From positions 1 to 36,886 of the forward strand of contig JAHHRJ010000020.1 of the NCBI GenBank assembly GCA_020025885.1: a stretch of 36,886 nucleotides of DNA, given 5' to 3'. The position numbers and the translations under genes are program-made. Under the pieces are notes generated by a model. The model was not told the DNA's origin, ran no database searches, and saw nothing but the letters and a program-made list of their open reading frames with translations. This document shows positions 1 to 8,526 of the stretch, piece by piece. Source of the DNA: Butyricicoccus sp. Lineage in GTDB: Bacteria; Bacillota; Clostridia; Oscillospirales; Butyricicoccaceae. How positions within the stretch are numbered: position 1 is the first letter of the stretch; each line of letters begins with the position of its first letter.

Positions 1-55
1 GTGGCTGCTCGCTCCCTGCGAAAAATCCGTCAATTTCTCTATTTTCAAACAAGCT

Positions 56-1000
56 CTAAAGCAAATCTTTTTTCTTCATAAAAATCCAGGCACCAATACA
101 GCCAATGACCGCAATGATGACTGGAACCCACCACCATGTTGCAAGCGGCAGTGCATTGCCCAAAATATTCATGCCATAGAAACCGAAGATAATGTTCGGG
201 ATGGTCATGAAAATGGTGATAATGGTCAGCACCTTCATAATACTGTTCATATCGTTGGATACGACTGAAGAATACGCTTCTCGCGTCCCACTAACGATAC
301 TCGAATAGATGGTCGCCATCTCATTCGCCTGACGAATCTCAATGAGTGCATCTTCCAAAAGATCGCGGTCATCTTCATACAGCTTGAGCACCCGCCCGCG
401 GAGCACCTTTTCCATCGTGACCTCATTAGATTTAAGAGACGCAGAGAAATAGACGAGCGACTTAGACAAACCAAGCAAGCGAAACAGCTCTTCATTTTTA
501 AGCGACTCATAAAGATGATTCTCAATGTGTGTAAAATCGCGTTCGATCATACGCAGATTTCGCAGGAAGAGTCCTGCGACACGCAATAGAATCTGGAGCA
601 CCAAACGTGTCCGAAGTGCTGTATGGATATCGCGCACCTTGTTCTGTGCAATGCCGCGCAGGACCGCGGTATCTTGCAGACAGACCGTAATGACCGTATC
701 TGGCAAAACCACAATACCCATAGGCAAGGTTCCAAAGATCTTTGACTCATCCTGCTCCACGTTGCTTTCTTCTACCGTTGGGATATCCACGATGAGGAGA
801 GTCTGTTCTTCTTCCACCTCTACACGGGAGCTTTCCTCTGGGTCAAGTGCCGCGCGGAGAAAATCTTCTTCTACATTATGTGCATCTAAAATAAACTTGA
901 TCTCATCCGATGAAGGACGCACCAAATTGATCCAACATCCGGATTCAAATGCTGGAACCTGTGCCACGCGTCCTGCATCAGATTTGAAATATTCAATCAT
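56..1000 (-). CDS. corA: CorA-family magnesium/divalent cation transporter
   Basis: Likely inner-membrane channel for Mg2+ (or Co2+/Ni2+) of the CorA/MIT superfamily. The protein is 314 residues, a usual CorA length. It has a long cytoplasmic N-terminal part rich in acidic and helical stretches, then two C-terminal membrane segments (about 250-275 and 290-308). The first ends in the family signature YGMN (GMN at about 276-278), and the tail is basic (MKKKDLL). I chose the ATG at 1000 because AAAGGCGG lies seven bases before it; an in-frame TTG two codons upstream is too close to that site. It follows ftsZ on the same strand but is separated by a strong terminator, so it is probably its own transcript. 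The family is certain; the ion is inferred. Confidence 0.9.
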   Translation of the reverse strand: MIEYFKSDAGRVAQVPAFESGCWINLVRPSSDEIKFILDAHNVEEDFLRAALDPEESSRVEVEEEQTLLIVDIPTVEESNVEQDESKIFGTLPMGIVVLPDTVITVCLQDTAVLRGIAQNKVRDIHTALRTRLVLQILLRVAGLFLRNLRMIERDFTHIENHLYESLKNEELFRLLGLSKSLVYFSASLKSNEVTMEKVLRGRVLKLYEDDRDLLEDALIEIRQANEMATIYSSIVSGTREAYSSVVSNDMNSIMKVLTIITIFMTIPNIIFGFYGMNILGNALPLATWWWVPVIIAVIGCIGAWIFMKKKDLL

Positions 1001-1127
1001 ACGCAAACCGCCTTTCAGCAGCGGTCAGCTTAGATCGGTGACACGCTGCAAACCATATTTCCGTTTTCGACTCGGCTCAGGGCCCACAGCCCATCACTTC
1101 CTTTCTTTATGATCCCTTTCATGCGGC

Positions 1128-1156
1128 AAAAACAGCCCTGTTTCAGGGCTGTTTTT
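1128..1156 (-). terminator. Intrinsic terminator after ftsZ
   Basis: Perfect 13 bp stem AAAAACAGCCCTG / CAGGGCTGTTTTT with a TTT loop, 17 bases past the ftsZ stop. A and T runs flank both sides, so it could work in either direction. It should end the dcw transcript before the corA-like gene. Confidence 0.93.
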
Positions 1157-1172
1157 ACTTGTTCTAACGTAC

Positions 1173-2408
1173 TTAGTTATTGTGATTGAAGATATCAATG
1201 ATCGCCTTGAATGCATCATCTTCAATTTCAGACTGGGTTGGAGTGTGCGGCAGCGGCTGCTGGAATACCTGCGGCTGCTCCTGTGGTACCTGTGCAGCCT
1301 CTACTGGTGCTGCAACCGGAGCTGCTGCAACTGGCGGCTGTGCACGGAATGGAGTCTGTAAGCTGCTCTGTACAGCAGGTGCTCCCTGTGCTACGAAGTT
1401 CGGATTGATGCCTGCTATGGTCTTTCCATCCGGACCCTTTGCAGAGTCTGGAACGTTATCGAATCCAGTTGCAATGACAACGACACGCAGTTCATCATCC
1501 AGCTCCTCATCGATGGACGCACCGAAAATGATATGCGCTTCTGGATGTGCCGCAGCCTGTACCATACCAGCCGCTGTCTCGATCTCTTCCAGACCGATAT
1601 CAGCCGAACCGCTGATGGAAAGAATGATGCCGCGTGCATTGTCAATAGAGGTTTCCAGAAGTGGGCTGGAAATTGCCATTTGAGCAGCCTCAGAAGCCTT
1701 GTCCTTTCCAGTTGCAGCACCTGTGCCGATATGTGCAAATCCAGCGTCCTTCATAACCGAGGTGACGTCAGCGAAATCAAGGTTAATGAAGCCCGGTACG
1801 GTAATCAGCTCAGAAATATTTGCAACTGCCTGGCGCAGTACGTTGTCTGCAATTTCAAATGCGTTCTTAAATGTAATCTTCTGCTCAGAAACAAACTTGA
1901 GACGCTCATTTGGGATAATAACCAGAGAGTCTACATTCTCGCGCATATTCTCGATGCCATAGAGCGCCTGATCGAGGCGCTTTTTGCCTTCAAAGGAGAA
2001 TGGACGGGTCACCACACCAATGGTGAGCATACCCATAGACCGCGCAATTTCTGCAACGACAGGTGCTGCACCAGTGCCAGTGCCGCCGCCCATACCAGCA
2101 GTGATAAATACCATGTGTGCGCCTTCAAGTGCAGATGCAATTTCGTCCTTGCTTTCCTCTGCGGCCTTCTGTCCGCGCATTGGGTCGGAGCCTGCGCCCT
2201 GTCCCTTTGTGATCTTCTCGCCGATCTGGATCTTGATCGGAGCCAATGAATACTGAAGCGCCTGCTTATCTGTATTGATCGCGATAAACTCAACGCCCTG
2301 AATCCCATTTGAAATCATACGGTTGACTGCGTTATTGCCGCCGCCGCCGATGCCTACTACCTTAATATTGACCACATTGTCAAGTCCTGCTTCAAACTGA
2401 AATCCCAT
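1173..2408 (-). CDS. ftsZ: Cell division GTPase FtsZ
   Basis: Tubulin-like GTPase that polymerises into the Z ring at mid-cell and recruits the divisome. At 411 residues it is normal for a firmicute FtsZ. The nucleotide-binding GIGGGGNNAVNRM is near residue 19, the tubulin signature GGGTGTG at 107-113, and the catalytic T7 loop NLDFADV at 209-215. From about residue 330 a flexible Ala/Pro/Gln-rich linker leads to a short end peptide (DDAFKAIIDIFNHNN). This lacks the usual D-I-P-x-F-L partner-binding motif and may be a lineage-specific version. A GGAGG site precedes the ATG. It is the last gene of the cluster and has its own likely promoter at 2518-2546. Confidence 0.98.
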   Translation of the reverse strand: MGFQFEAGLDNVVNIKVVGIGGGGNNAVNRMISNGIQGVEFIAINTDKQALQYSLAPIKIQIGEKITKGQGAGSDPMRGQKAAEESKDEIASALEGAHMVFITAGMGGGTGTGAAPVVAEIARSMGMLTIGVVTRPFSFEGKKRLDQALYGIENMRENVDSLVIIPNERLKFVSEQKITFKNAFEIADNVLRQAVANISELITVPGFINLDFADVTSVMKDAGFAHIGTGAATGKDKASEAAQMAISSPLLETSIDNARGIILSISGSADIGLEEIETAAGMVQAAAHPEAHIIFGASIDEELDDELRVVVIATGFDNVPDSAKGPDGKTIAGINPNFVAQGAPAVQSSLQTPFRAQPPVAAAPVAAPVEAAQVPQEQPQVFQQPLPHTPTQSEIEDDAFKAIIDIFNHNN

Positions 2409-2517
2409 ATTGCCGTCCTCCGTGTGTGTATTCGAAAATTTTCCTTATTTTCATATCTTGAAATCTTGATTCATGCACAGTTTTTTAAAAAGAAGCACAC
2501 TGCCCCCATTTCTTTTC

Positions 2518-2546
2518 ATTTTACCGCTTTTCCGCTTATTTTGCAA
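2518..2546 (-). promoter_or_regulatory. Probable sigma-A promoter for ftsZ
   Basis: On the minus strand, -35 TTGCAA (2541-2546) and -10 TAAAAT (2518-2523) are separated by 17 bases. It lies in the 227 bp gap between ftsQ and ftsZ, giving a leader of about 100 bases. The -35 hexamer is identical to that of the rsmH promoter. The remainder of the gap is AT-rich with no hairpin I can see. Confidence 0.65.
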
Positions 2547-2635
2547 GATGTTACCGCTCACTTTGTGAAAAAAACTTACTTTTCCACACAACAGCAGCAA
2601 ACAGTGTTTTTGAATCAGACTGCGCTTTCTCTGCA

Positions 2636-3757
2636 TCATTCGTCCTCATCCTGCGCTTCTTCCTTCTGTGCTGTTGGGTTTTTGATGCGTTCGATCTCCA
2701 TCTGCCCGCGCGCAGTTTTGAGCACATCTGCTTGTGACAGACTCATATTGGTAATTGCGCGGTCTCCAAGCGCTAAATTGATCGAACCACGGTCAGATGG
2801 TGTGAACTGATCTCCATGGATGAGTGCATCCAAAATCGCAAGTTTACGCGAAAGATCGCTGGTATCTCCCACACAGACTGCAAACCGTTCCTCGTACAAA
2901 AACCATATGTTATCGCTATCCTGCAAATTGTATAGCGTTGGCTTGCCCGCCATCCCCGCGGTCTCAAGTGCGTTAGCAAGTGTCTTGAGATCCTCTATCG
3001 CCTGCAAGTTATCTGCCATGAGAGGTTTTCCCGGCTCACCGCCGCTTGTGCGGATGCCCAGAACCTGTGCGATCTCCCTCGCACCATTCTGATCGGTTTG
3101 TTCGAGCACACGGCAGTCTTTATCCAGCACGAACCAGCCGCCGTGCATTCCATTCACCGCCGCAATCGGCAGCGCCTCCTTAATATGCACAACCATACGG
3201 TTTGGCAGATCGCGCTCTACCCAAACGCTTTCAAAAAATGGATACTGCTCCCGCAGACGTTTTTCGCCACCTTTTCTGTCGGAGAAAAAGAGGTTGTCTC
3301 CTTTCTTCAGCCCCAAAGTTGCCTGTACTTCCTCTTTGGAATAGCGTGACAATCCTTCAATATCGATCACTTCAATCTGAAAGAATGTTGTAACTGCCAA
3401 AACACCGCAGACGATACTGAGCAGAAACATGACGACCTTAAAGAGCTTTGCGCGGCGTTCCTTGCGCTTTGCAATTTTGCGTAGATGCAGAGATCGTTCC
3501 CGTTCTGTTCGTCCGGGTGCAATCGGACGCCGACTGCTCCCCTTTGTGCGCGGTGTGAGCTTTGTTGTGCGTCCGCTGGCGGTCGTTTCTCTACGCGGTG
3601 GGCTCGACTCTGTGCGGTGTCTGGGCTCATTTTCATTTTGTGCTGCTCCGATTGCTTGTCCCGCCGAGACGGGATCAGCAAAACGATCCATGCCGGTCCG
3701 CGCCTGACGCGCAGACCGACCAGAATCTGTATTCGCTTGCTTGGGCTGTTTCGCCAT
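2636..3757 (-). CDS. ftsQ: Cell division protein FtsQ/DivIB (POTRA domain)
   Basis: Bitopic divisome protein that forms the FtsQ-FtsL-FtsB (DivIB-FtsL-DivIC) complex controlling septal wall synthesis. The 373 residues comprise a long hydrophilic, Arg/Lys-rich cytoplasmic N-terminus (1-104), a single membrane segment (about 105-126, LFKVVMFLLSIVCGVLAV), a POTRA domain (about 127-197, starting FFQIEVIDIEGLSRYS) and an extracytoplasmic beta domain, ending in an acidic tail (KEEAQDEDE). The long basic N-terminus resembles clostridial homologues more than Bacillus DivIB. GAGG precedes the ATG; the gene starts 26 bases after murG, so it is probably cotranscribed. Position between murG and ftsZ supports the call. 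Confidence 0.93.
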   Translation of the reverse strand: MAKQPKQANTDSGRSARQARTGMDRFADPVSAGQAIGAAQNENEPRHRTESSPPRRETTASGRTTKLTPRTKGSSRRPIAPGRTERERSLHLRKIAKRKERRAKLFKVVMFLLSIVCGVLAVTTFFQIEVIDIEGLSRYSKEEVQATLGLKKGDNLFFSDRKGGEKRLREQYPFFESVWVERDLPNRMVVHIKEALPIAAVNGMHGGWFVLDKDCRVLEQTDQNGAREIAQVLGIRTSGGEPGKPLMADNLQAIEDLKTLANALETAGMAGKPTLYNLQDSDNIWFLYEERFAVCVGDTSDLSRKLAILDALIHGDQFTPSDRGSINLALGDRAITNMSLSQADVLKTARGQMEIERIKNPTAQKEEAQDEDE

Positions 3758-3783
3758 ATTAAAACCTCACTGTTTGCGAATTA

Positions 3784-4905
3784 TCAGGACAGAACACTCA
3801 AAATTTCCTGATAGATCTTTTCTCCCGCATCAAGCTGCGCCAGCTTTGCCGCTGCTCTGCCCATTGCCTCACGCTTTGCATCTTCTGCAAGCAGACGCTC
3901 GGTCATCTGAAGCAGCTTTTCCGGCGTTGCATCCTGCTCCAAAAGCACCTCACAAGCCCCTGCATGTTCCAGCGCTCGTGCATTTTTTTCCTGATGGTTC
4001 TCTGCCACATAAGGGGATGGCACCATGATTGATGCCCGTCCCAGTGCGCATAGCTCTCCAATGGTCGCTGCACCCGCACGACAGACGATGAGATCGGCAG
4101 CTGCCATATAGGAAGCCATATCATAAATATATTCTGTCAGTTCGATTGTGCCGCCTTCCAAAACTGCACCCTGTTCGCGTGCCATCTTAGGCAGCCACTG
4201 GAATGCCGCGGAGCCGGTCGCATGGACATGATGGAACTTCGTGCCCTTCTTACTTTCCAGTGCCAGCATCCCTGCCATATGTTCGTTCATATATTTTGCA
4301 CCCATAGAGCCCCAGAACGATACGAGCAGCTTATCTTCTGGTGTAAGCCCCAGCTTTGCGCGTGCCTTTTCGCGCTCTGCAAAGACAATCTCTCCGCGTA
4401 CTGGGGAACCTGTCAGAACGACCTTATCCCCGCCGCCAACCAGCTCTCTTGCTTCTTCAAAGCAGATAAGCACCTTATCCGCTTTCTTTGCCAGCATCTT
4501 GGTCGTAATACCCGGATACGCATTGACCTCCAGCAGCACGGTTGGAATTCCGAGCTTCTGTGCTGCTGAAACGATGGGAAACGATGCATAGCCGCCGCAG
4601 CCGATCACGACATCAGGCTGTGCTTTGCGCAATAGCTTCTTTGCAGTACCAATGGAAGCTGCCGCAAGACGCAGTGCATTGAGATTGTGCCCGATTGCAG
4701 ATGGGCTAAATGCGCGGCGCAGTCCAACGATTTCGATTGTATCGAGTGGGTAACCCTCACGCGGTACCAGTCTGGACTCAATGCCGCGGCTCGTACCCGC
4801 AAATCGCACTTCCATATCCGAGCGTTTGCTCTCAAAATAGCGTGCAATAGCAAGCCCTGGTGTCACATGACCGCCTGTACCGCCGCCAGTAATATACAGC
4901 TTCAT
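3784..4905 (-). CDS. murG: MurG, UDP-GlcNAc:lipid I GlcNAc transferase
   Basis: Peripheral membrane GT-B glycosyltransferase that adds GlcNAc to lipid I to make lipid II. The 373 residues start with the glycine loop GGGTGGH (7-13) and carry the UDP-GlcNAc site RAGAATIGEL (276-285) followed by VPSPYVAENHQEKNA (295-309), which are diagnostic. Two other signatures differ from the textbook forms: the HEQN motif reads LEVN (125-128), and the second glycine loop GGSQGA reads WGSMGA (198-203). Because the gene sits in the dcw cluster and the donor site is intact, I take it as the functional MurG. The ATG has AGGGGGAG upstream and starts 14 bases after ftsW. Confidence 0.95.
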   Translation of the reverse strand: MKLYITGGGTGGHVTPGLAIARYFESKRSDMEVRFAGTSRGIESRLVPREGYPLDTIEIVGLRRAFSPSAIGHNLNALRLAAASIGTAKKLLRKAQPDVVIGCGGYASFPIVSAAQKLGIPTVLLEVNAYPGITTKMLAKKADKVLICFEEARELVGGGDKVVLTGSPVRGEIVFAEREKARAKLGLTPEDKLLVSFWGSMGAKYMNEHMAGMLALESKKGTKFHHVHATGSAAFQWLPKMAREQGAVLEGGTIELTEYIYDMASYMAAADLIVCRAGAATIGELCALGRASIMVPSPYVAENHQEKNARALEHAGACEVLLEQDATPEKLLQMTERLLAEDAKREAMGRAAAKLAQLDAGEKIYQEILSVLS

Positions 4906-4919
4906 TGTGTGTACTCCCC

Positions 4920-6092
4920 CTAACCTCGTCGCTTTTCGCTGGGTCGCATCTTCGTTGAAATATTGAGAAGAATGCCCATCTCACCCATCTGCATGATGAG
5001 CGCTGTGCCGCCGTAGCTAAAAAATGGCAGAGACGCACCCGTAACTGGAAATAGTCCTGTGACGACCCATAGGTTAACCAGCGTCTGAATGGCAAGTTTT
5101 GTTGCAATACCGGTTGCGATTAGACAGCCCATTTTGTCTGGTGCGTGGAATGCAATGTAATAGGCGCGATAGATCAAAAAGGCAAACAGTGCCATCACGA
5201 TCAGTGCGCCAACAAAGCCCATTTCCTCGCACCATGCAGAAAAGATAAAGTCATTCTGCGGCTCTGGCAGATATAAGTGCTTTTGCAGCCCTTTTCCAAG
5301 CCCCAAGCCCCAAAATCCGCCAGACCCAATTGCGATCTGACTGTTGCCGCCCTGCCATCCGTCATGCCGAAACAGTTCTGCCGTTGCAAAGGGGTCCAGC
5401 CATGACTGCACGCGTGCATTTGCATAGCCTCGCGTTGTGATATACCAGGTAGCCGCTGCGCCTGCGATCGCACCAAGCGGAATAAAGTACCAAACTTTCA
5501 TGCCTGCCACAATCAAAATCGCAAGACCAATACCAAAGATAATAATGGTTGCCGAGAGATGTGGCTCGAAGCTCAAGAGAACTGCGATCAAAACCAAAAT
5601 ACCCAAAAAAGGCATATTGCCTTTCATTGTACGCACTCTGTTCTCAAATTTGACGGCATAATATGAAAATGAAATAATAACCGCCAGCTTCATAATCTCT
5701 GATGGCTGGAATTCACCAATCAGCGGCAGATTAATCCATCGCTTTGCACCATTGTGCTCAACACCAAAGATCAGAACCAAGACAAGCAGAATAATACTTA
5801 TGAGAAACAGTGGTTTTTGGAACTGCAAATACACATGATAATCGATATTGGATATTACAAGCATACCTACAAAACCTAAGAGTGCATAAATGACCTGTCT
5901 GGTAATAAAATACATACCATTATCAAACTTATGGATTGCTGAAGGATAGCTTGCCGAAAACAGCGCGATTAGTCCAACGATCAACAGCAGTACAATACCA
6001 AGAACTGCTGCACCATCCATTCGATTCTTTGGCGGTGCAATATGCTTTGGCTGCTGCTTCACCCGCTTTTGTGGGGGTGTTATGGTGTTCAT
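4920..6092 (-). CDS. ftsW: SEDS-family peptidoglycan polymerase FtsW/SpoVE
   Basis: Multi-pass SEDS glycosyltransferase that polymerises lipid II, normally paired with a class B PBP (here the product at 9988-12495). The 390 residues start with a basic cytoplasmic N-terminus (about 1-28) followed by roughly ten hydrophobic segments. The conserved loop LPEPQNDFIFSAWCEEMGF and the late segment with FPVTGASLPFFSYGGTAL are SEDS signatures. Position between mraY and murG is typical of FtsW or the sporulation version SpoVE; sequence alone does not separate the two. AAAGGAG lies before the ATG. Confidence 0.93.
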   Translation of the reverse strand: MNTITPPQKRVKQQPKHIAPPKNRMDGAAVLGIVLLLIVGLIALFSASYPSAIHKFDNGMYFITRQVIYALLGFVGMLVISNIDYHVYLQFQKPLFLISIILLVLVLIFGVEHNGAKRWINLPLIGEFQPSEIMKLAVIISFSYYAVKFENRVRTMKGNMPFLGILVLIAVLLSFEPHLSATIIIFGIGLAILIVAGMKVWYFIPLGAIAGAAATWYITTRGYANARVQSWLDPFATAELFRHDGWQGGNSQIAIGSGGFWGLGLGKGLQKHLYLPEPQNDFIFSAWCEEMGFVGALIVMALFAFLIYRAYYIAFHAPDKMGCLIATGIATKLAIQTLVNLWVVTGLFPVTGASLPFFSYGGTALIMQMGEMGILLNISTKMRPSEKRRG

Positions 6093-6126
6093 TCGGGCTC
6101 CTTTCCAGCGGGCACATAGAAGCCGA

Positions 6127-7131
6127 TCAAATAAGCATCCAAGACAGCAGACACATGATCGTTGTCAGACCCGCAAACACAAACACGATTTTCTTTTCGC
6201 CCCAACCGCACATTTCAAAGTGATGATGGATGGGAGCCATTTTAAAGAGGCGTTTTCCATGGCTGAGCTTAAAATAGCCCACCTGCAAAACAACTGAAAC
6301 GGTTTCAATGAGATAGATCAATCCAACAGGCAGCAAAATAAGCGGCTGTCCTGCGGCAAATGCAAGTCCTGCGACTGCACCGCCCAAAAACAGTGAACCA
6401 GTATCGCCCATAAATACCTTAGCTGGATTAAAATTATAAATCAAAAATGCACAGAGTGCACCAATGAGTGCAGCTGCAAAGACAGTCGCGCCCAGATTGT
6501 GCCCCTTATAATTGAGTACGGTAAAGAATACTGCAACTGGCAGTGTAACACCAGCCGCCAGACCATCAATGCCATCTGTAAGGTTCACCGCATTGTTTTC
6601 TGCCACGATCGTAAAGATTGCAAAAATGAGATAAACCACCCATGGCAACGTCAGTGAAATACTTGTACCCGGAATCGGCAGTAAAACGCCGCCGTCTGCT
6701 GCCATCGGCAGATCTCCAGCGAGATGCAGAAGGGATACAAAGACCGCCGCCACAACGATTTGCAGCACGAGCTTTTGCATCGGGGTCAGTCCTGCATTTT
6801 CCTTCTTCTTAATCTTCGCCCAGTCATCCACAAAGCCGACACAGCCATATGCAACTGCTAACAGCCACACAGAGAAAAAGCTGCCAATTGCCGCGCTGCC
6901 CGATGAAAATACACCCAAGAGCAGCCCTGTAATGCCTACTGCAACCGTAATGCCGATCATGAACATAAAACCGCCCATCGTTGGTGTATACTGCTTGTTC
7001 ATATGCCACTTTGGTCCAATTTCCAAGATCTTCTGACCAAATTTTTGTTTTTGCAGCCACCGAATGATTGGCTTTCCGATGACAACTGTTACAGCAAACG
7101 CAAGGATCGCTGCAATCAGGATGGTTTTCAT
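6127..7131 (-). CDS. mraY: MraY, phospho-MurNAc-pentapeptide translocase
   Basis: Integral membrane enzyme that transfers phospho-MurNAc-pentapeptide from UDP to undecaprenyl phosphate, forming lipid I. The 334 residues have about ten membrane helices and the full set of active-site motifs: VDDWAK (101-106), NLTDGIDGLA (183-192), GDTGS (242-246) and the MAPIHHHFE loop (299-306). Its ATG overlaps the murF stop codon by four bases (ATGA), indicating translational coupling, and GGGAGGAAG provides the ribosome site. murD, which commonly follows mraY, is absent; ftsW comes next. Confidence 0.98.
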   Translation of the reverse strand: MKTILIAAILAFAVTVVIGKPIIRWLQKQKFGQKILEIGPKWHMNKQYTPTMGGFMFMIGITVAVGITGLLLGVFSSGSAAIGSFFSVWLLAVAYGCVGFVDDWAKIKKKENAGLTPMQKLVLQIVVAAVFVSLLHLAGDLPMAADGGVLLPIPGTSISLTLPWVVYLIFAIFTIVAENNAVNLTDGIDGLAAGVTLPVAVFFTVLNYKGHNLGATVFAAALIGALCAFLIYNFNPAKVFMGDTGSLFLGGAVAGLAFAAGQPLILLPVGLIYLIETVSVVLQVGYFKLSHGKRLFKMAPIHHHFEMCGWGEKKIVFVFAGLTTIMCLLSWMLI

Positions 7132-8501
7132 AATGAAACTTCCTCCCTAAGGAACAATTTTAAAACATTCTCCATCTGCATAGAACGGCTTCCCTTAAAA
7201 AGAAGCACGTCGCCAGGCTGTACAAAGGCTTTGAGTGCCTCTGCCAGCGCTTCATGGCTGTCAAATCTTCGGATCTGTGCTTCTGACATACCAGCCGCAG
7301 CCGCACCCTCCCGCAGATATTCGCTATTTGCACCATACGTAAAGAGATATTCCGCATAGGCTGCCGCCGCACGTCCTGCACGTCGATGCCCTTCTGCTGC
7401 ATAGTCCCCAAGCTCACCCATACCACCAAGGACAGCAACATGCCGTGTTCCTTCCATTTCGGCCATGGCTTTGAGCGCCGCCTCCATAGAGTCAGGGCTT
7501 GCATTATAGCAGTCCTCGTAGATGGTGAGTCCATTTTTTTCATAGCGTTTTTCGCGCATCCCAACTGGACGATATGCCGCAAGTCCGGCGGCGATCTCTT
7601 CGCCGTCCAGTCCTAAGAGCCAGCCGCATGCTGCTGCCGCAAGCGCATTGGTCACATTGTGTGTCCCCTGCGATGCAACAGATACTGTTTGGCTGCCTTC
7701 TGGCGTTACCATTGTAAACTGTAACATACCATCCTTGCAAGAAATATCTTGTGCACGGAACATACATTCTGGATTTTCTGCACCAAACCAGATGATGCGA
7801 CCAAATAGACGCTCCCGCTGTTGCCAGAGCAGCGGTTCATCGCCATTCAGCACCGCAACGCCGCCGCGTGCTGCAAGTCCCTCCAAAATTTCCATTTTGG
7901 CGCGGCAAATGCCCTCGCGTGAACCCAAAAACGCAATGTGTGATGTGCCGATCATTGTAATGACTGCGATATTGGGCTGACCACATGCCGCCATTGCCGC
8001 GATCTCTCCAAAGCCCGACATGCCCATCTCAAACACTGCCGCCTCGGTATCCTCTGATAGTTCAAGCGCAGTAAACGGCATGCCAATGGTATTGTTCAGG
8101 TTACCCTGTGTCTTGAGTGTTTCATACCGCTCGGACAATACCGACGCGGTCATTTCCTTTGTTGTCGTCTTGCCGACCGAGCCTGTGACCGCCACGACTG
8201 GGCAATCAAACTGCTCGCGGTATCCACCCGCAAGATCAAGCAGCGCCTGCCGTGTATCCTCCACATAGAGTGCAGGGATGGGATAGGTCTCGTCCTTTCG
8301 GTGGGTGAGTACTGCTGCCGCGCCATGTTCCACTGCCTGTGCAATAAAATCATGTCCATCGAATCGTTCGCCTTGGATCGCAACAAATAAGCTGCCCGCC
8401 TGCGCCTGACGTGCATCGCGCACAACCTTTGTAATGGTCACATCTTCTGTGCAGGTGCCGCCAGTCCATGCGGCCGCCTGAGAGAGGGTAAACTGCTGCA
8501 T
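7128..8501 (-). CDS. murF: MurF, UDP-MurNAc-tripeptide D-Ala-D-Ala ligase
   Basis: Cytoplasmic ATP-dependent ligase that adds D-Ala-D-Ala to UDP-MurNAc-tripeptide. The 457 residues show the three Mur-ligase domains: an N-terminal substrate domain with VRDARQAQAGSLFVAIQGE (about 27-45), the central ATPase with VTGSVGKTTTKEM (about 105-117), and a C-terminal domain. EDCYNASPDSM is typical of MurF. AAGGGGAA precedes the ATG. It starts 25 bases after murE and overlaps mraY by four bases. Confidence 0.97.
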   Translation of the reverse strand: MQQFTLSQAAAWTGGTCTEDVTITKVVRDARQAQAGSLFVAIQGERFDGHDFIAQAVEHGAAAVLTHRKDETYPIPALYVEDTRQALLDLAGGYREQFDCPVVAVTGSVGKTTTKEMTASVLSERYETLKTQGNLNNTIGMPFTALELSEDTEAAVFEMGMSGFGEIAAMAACGQPNIAVITMIGTSHIAFLGSREGICRAKMEILEGLAARGGVAVLNGDEPLLWQQRERLFGRIIWFGAENPECMFRAQDISCKDGMLQFTMVTPEGSQTVSVASQGTHNVTNALAAAACGWLLGLDGEEIAAGLAAYRPVGMREKRYEKNGLTIYEDCYNASPDSMEAALKAMAEMEGTRHVAVLGGMGELGDYAAEGHRRAGRAAAAYAEYLFTYGANSEYLREGAAAAGMSEAQIRRFDSHEALAEALKAFVQPGDVLLFKGSRSMQMENVLKLFLREEVSL

Positions 8502-8526
8502 CGGTGATTCCCCTTCTGTCTCTATT

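Noticed and set aside
525..1112. Long open frame on the plus strand opposite the corA-like gene
   Set aside because: It lies wholly opposite or beside a clear transporter gene, has no ribosome site and no recognisable motif; it is a mirror frame.
1007..1127. Riboswitch (M-box) before the corA-like gene
   Set aside because: The gap is only about 120 bases and I could not find the paired elements of an M-box; nothing supports it.
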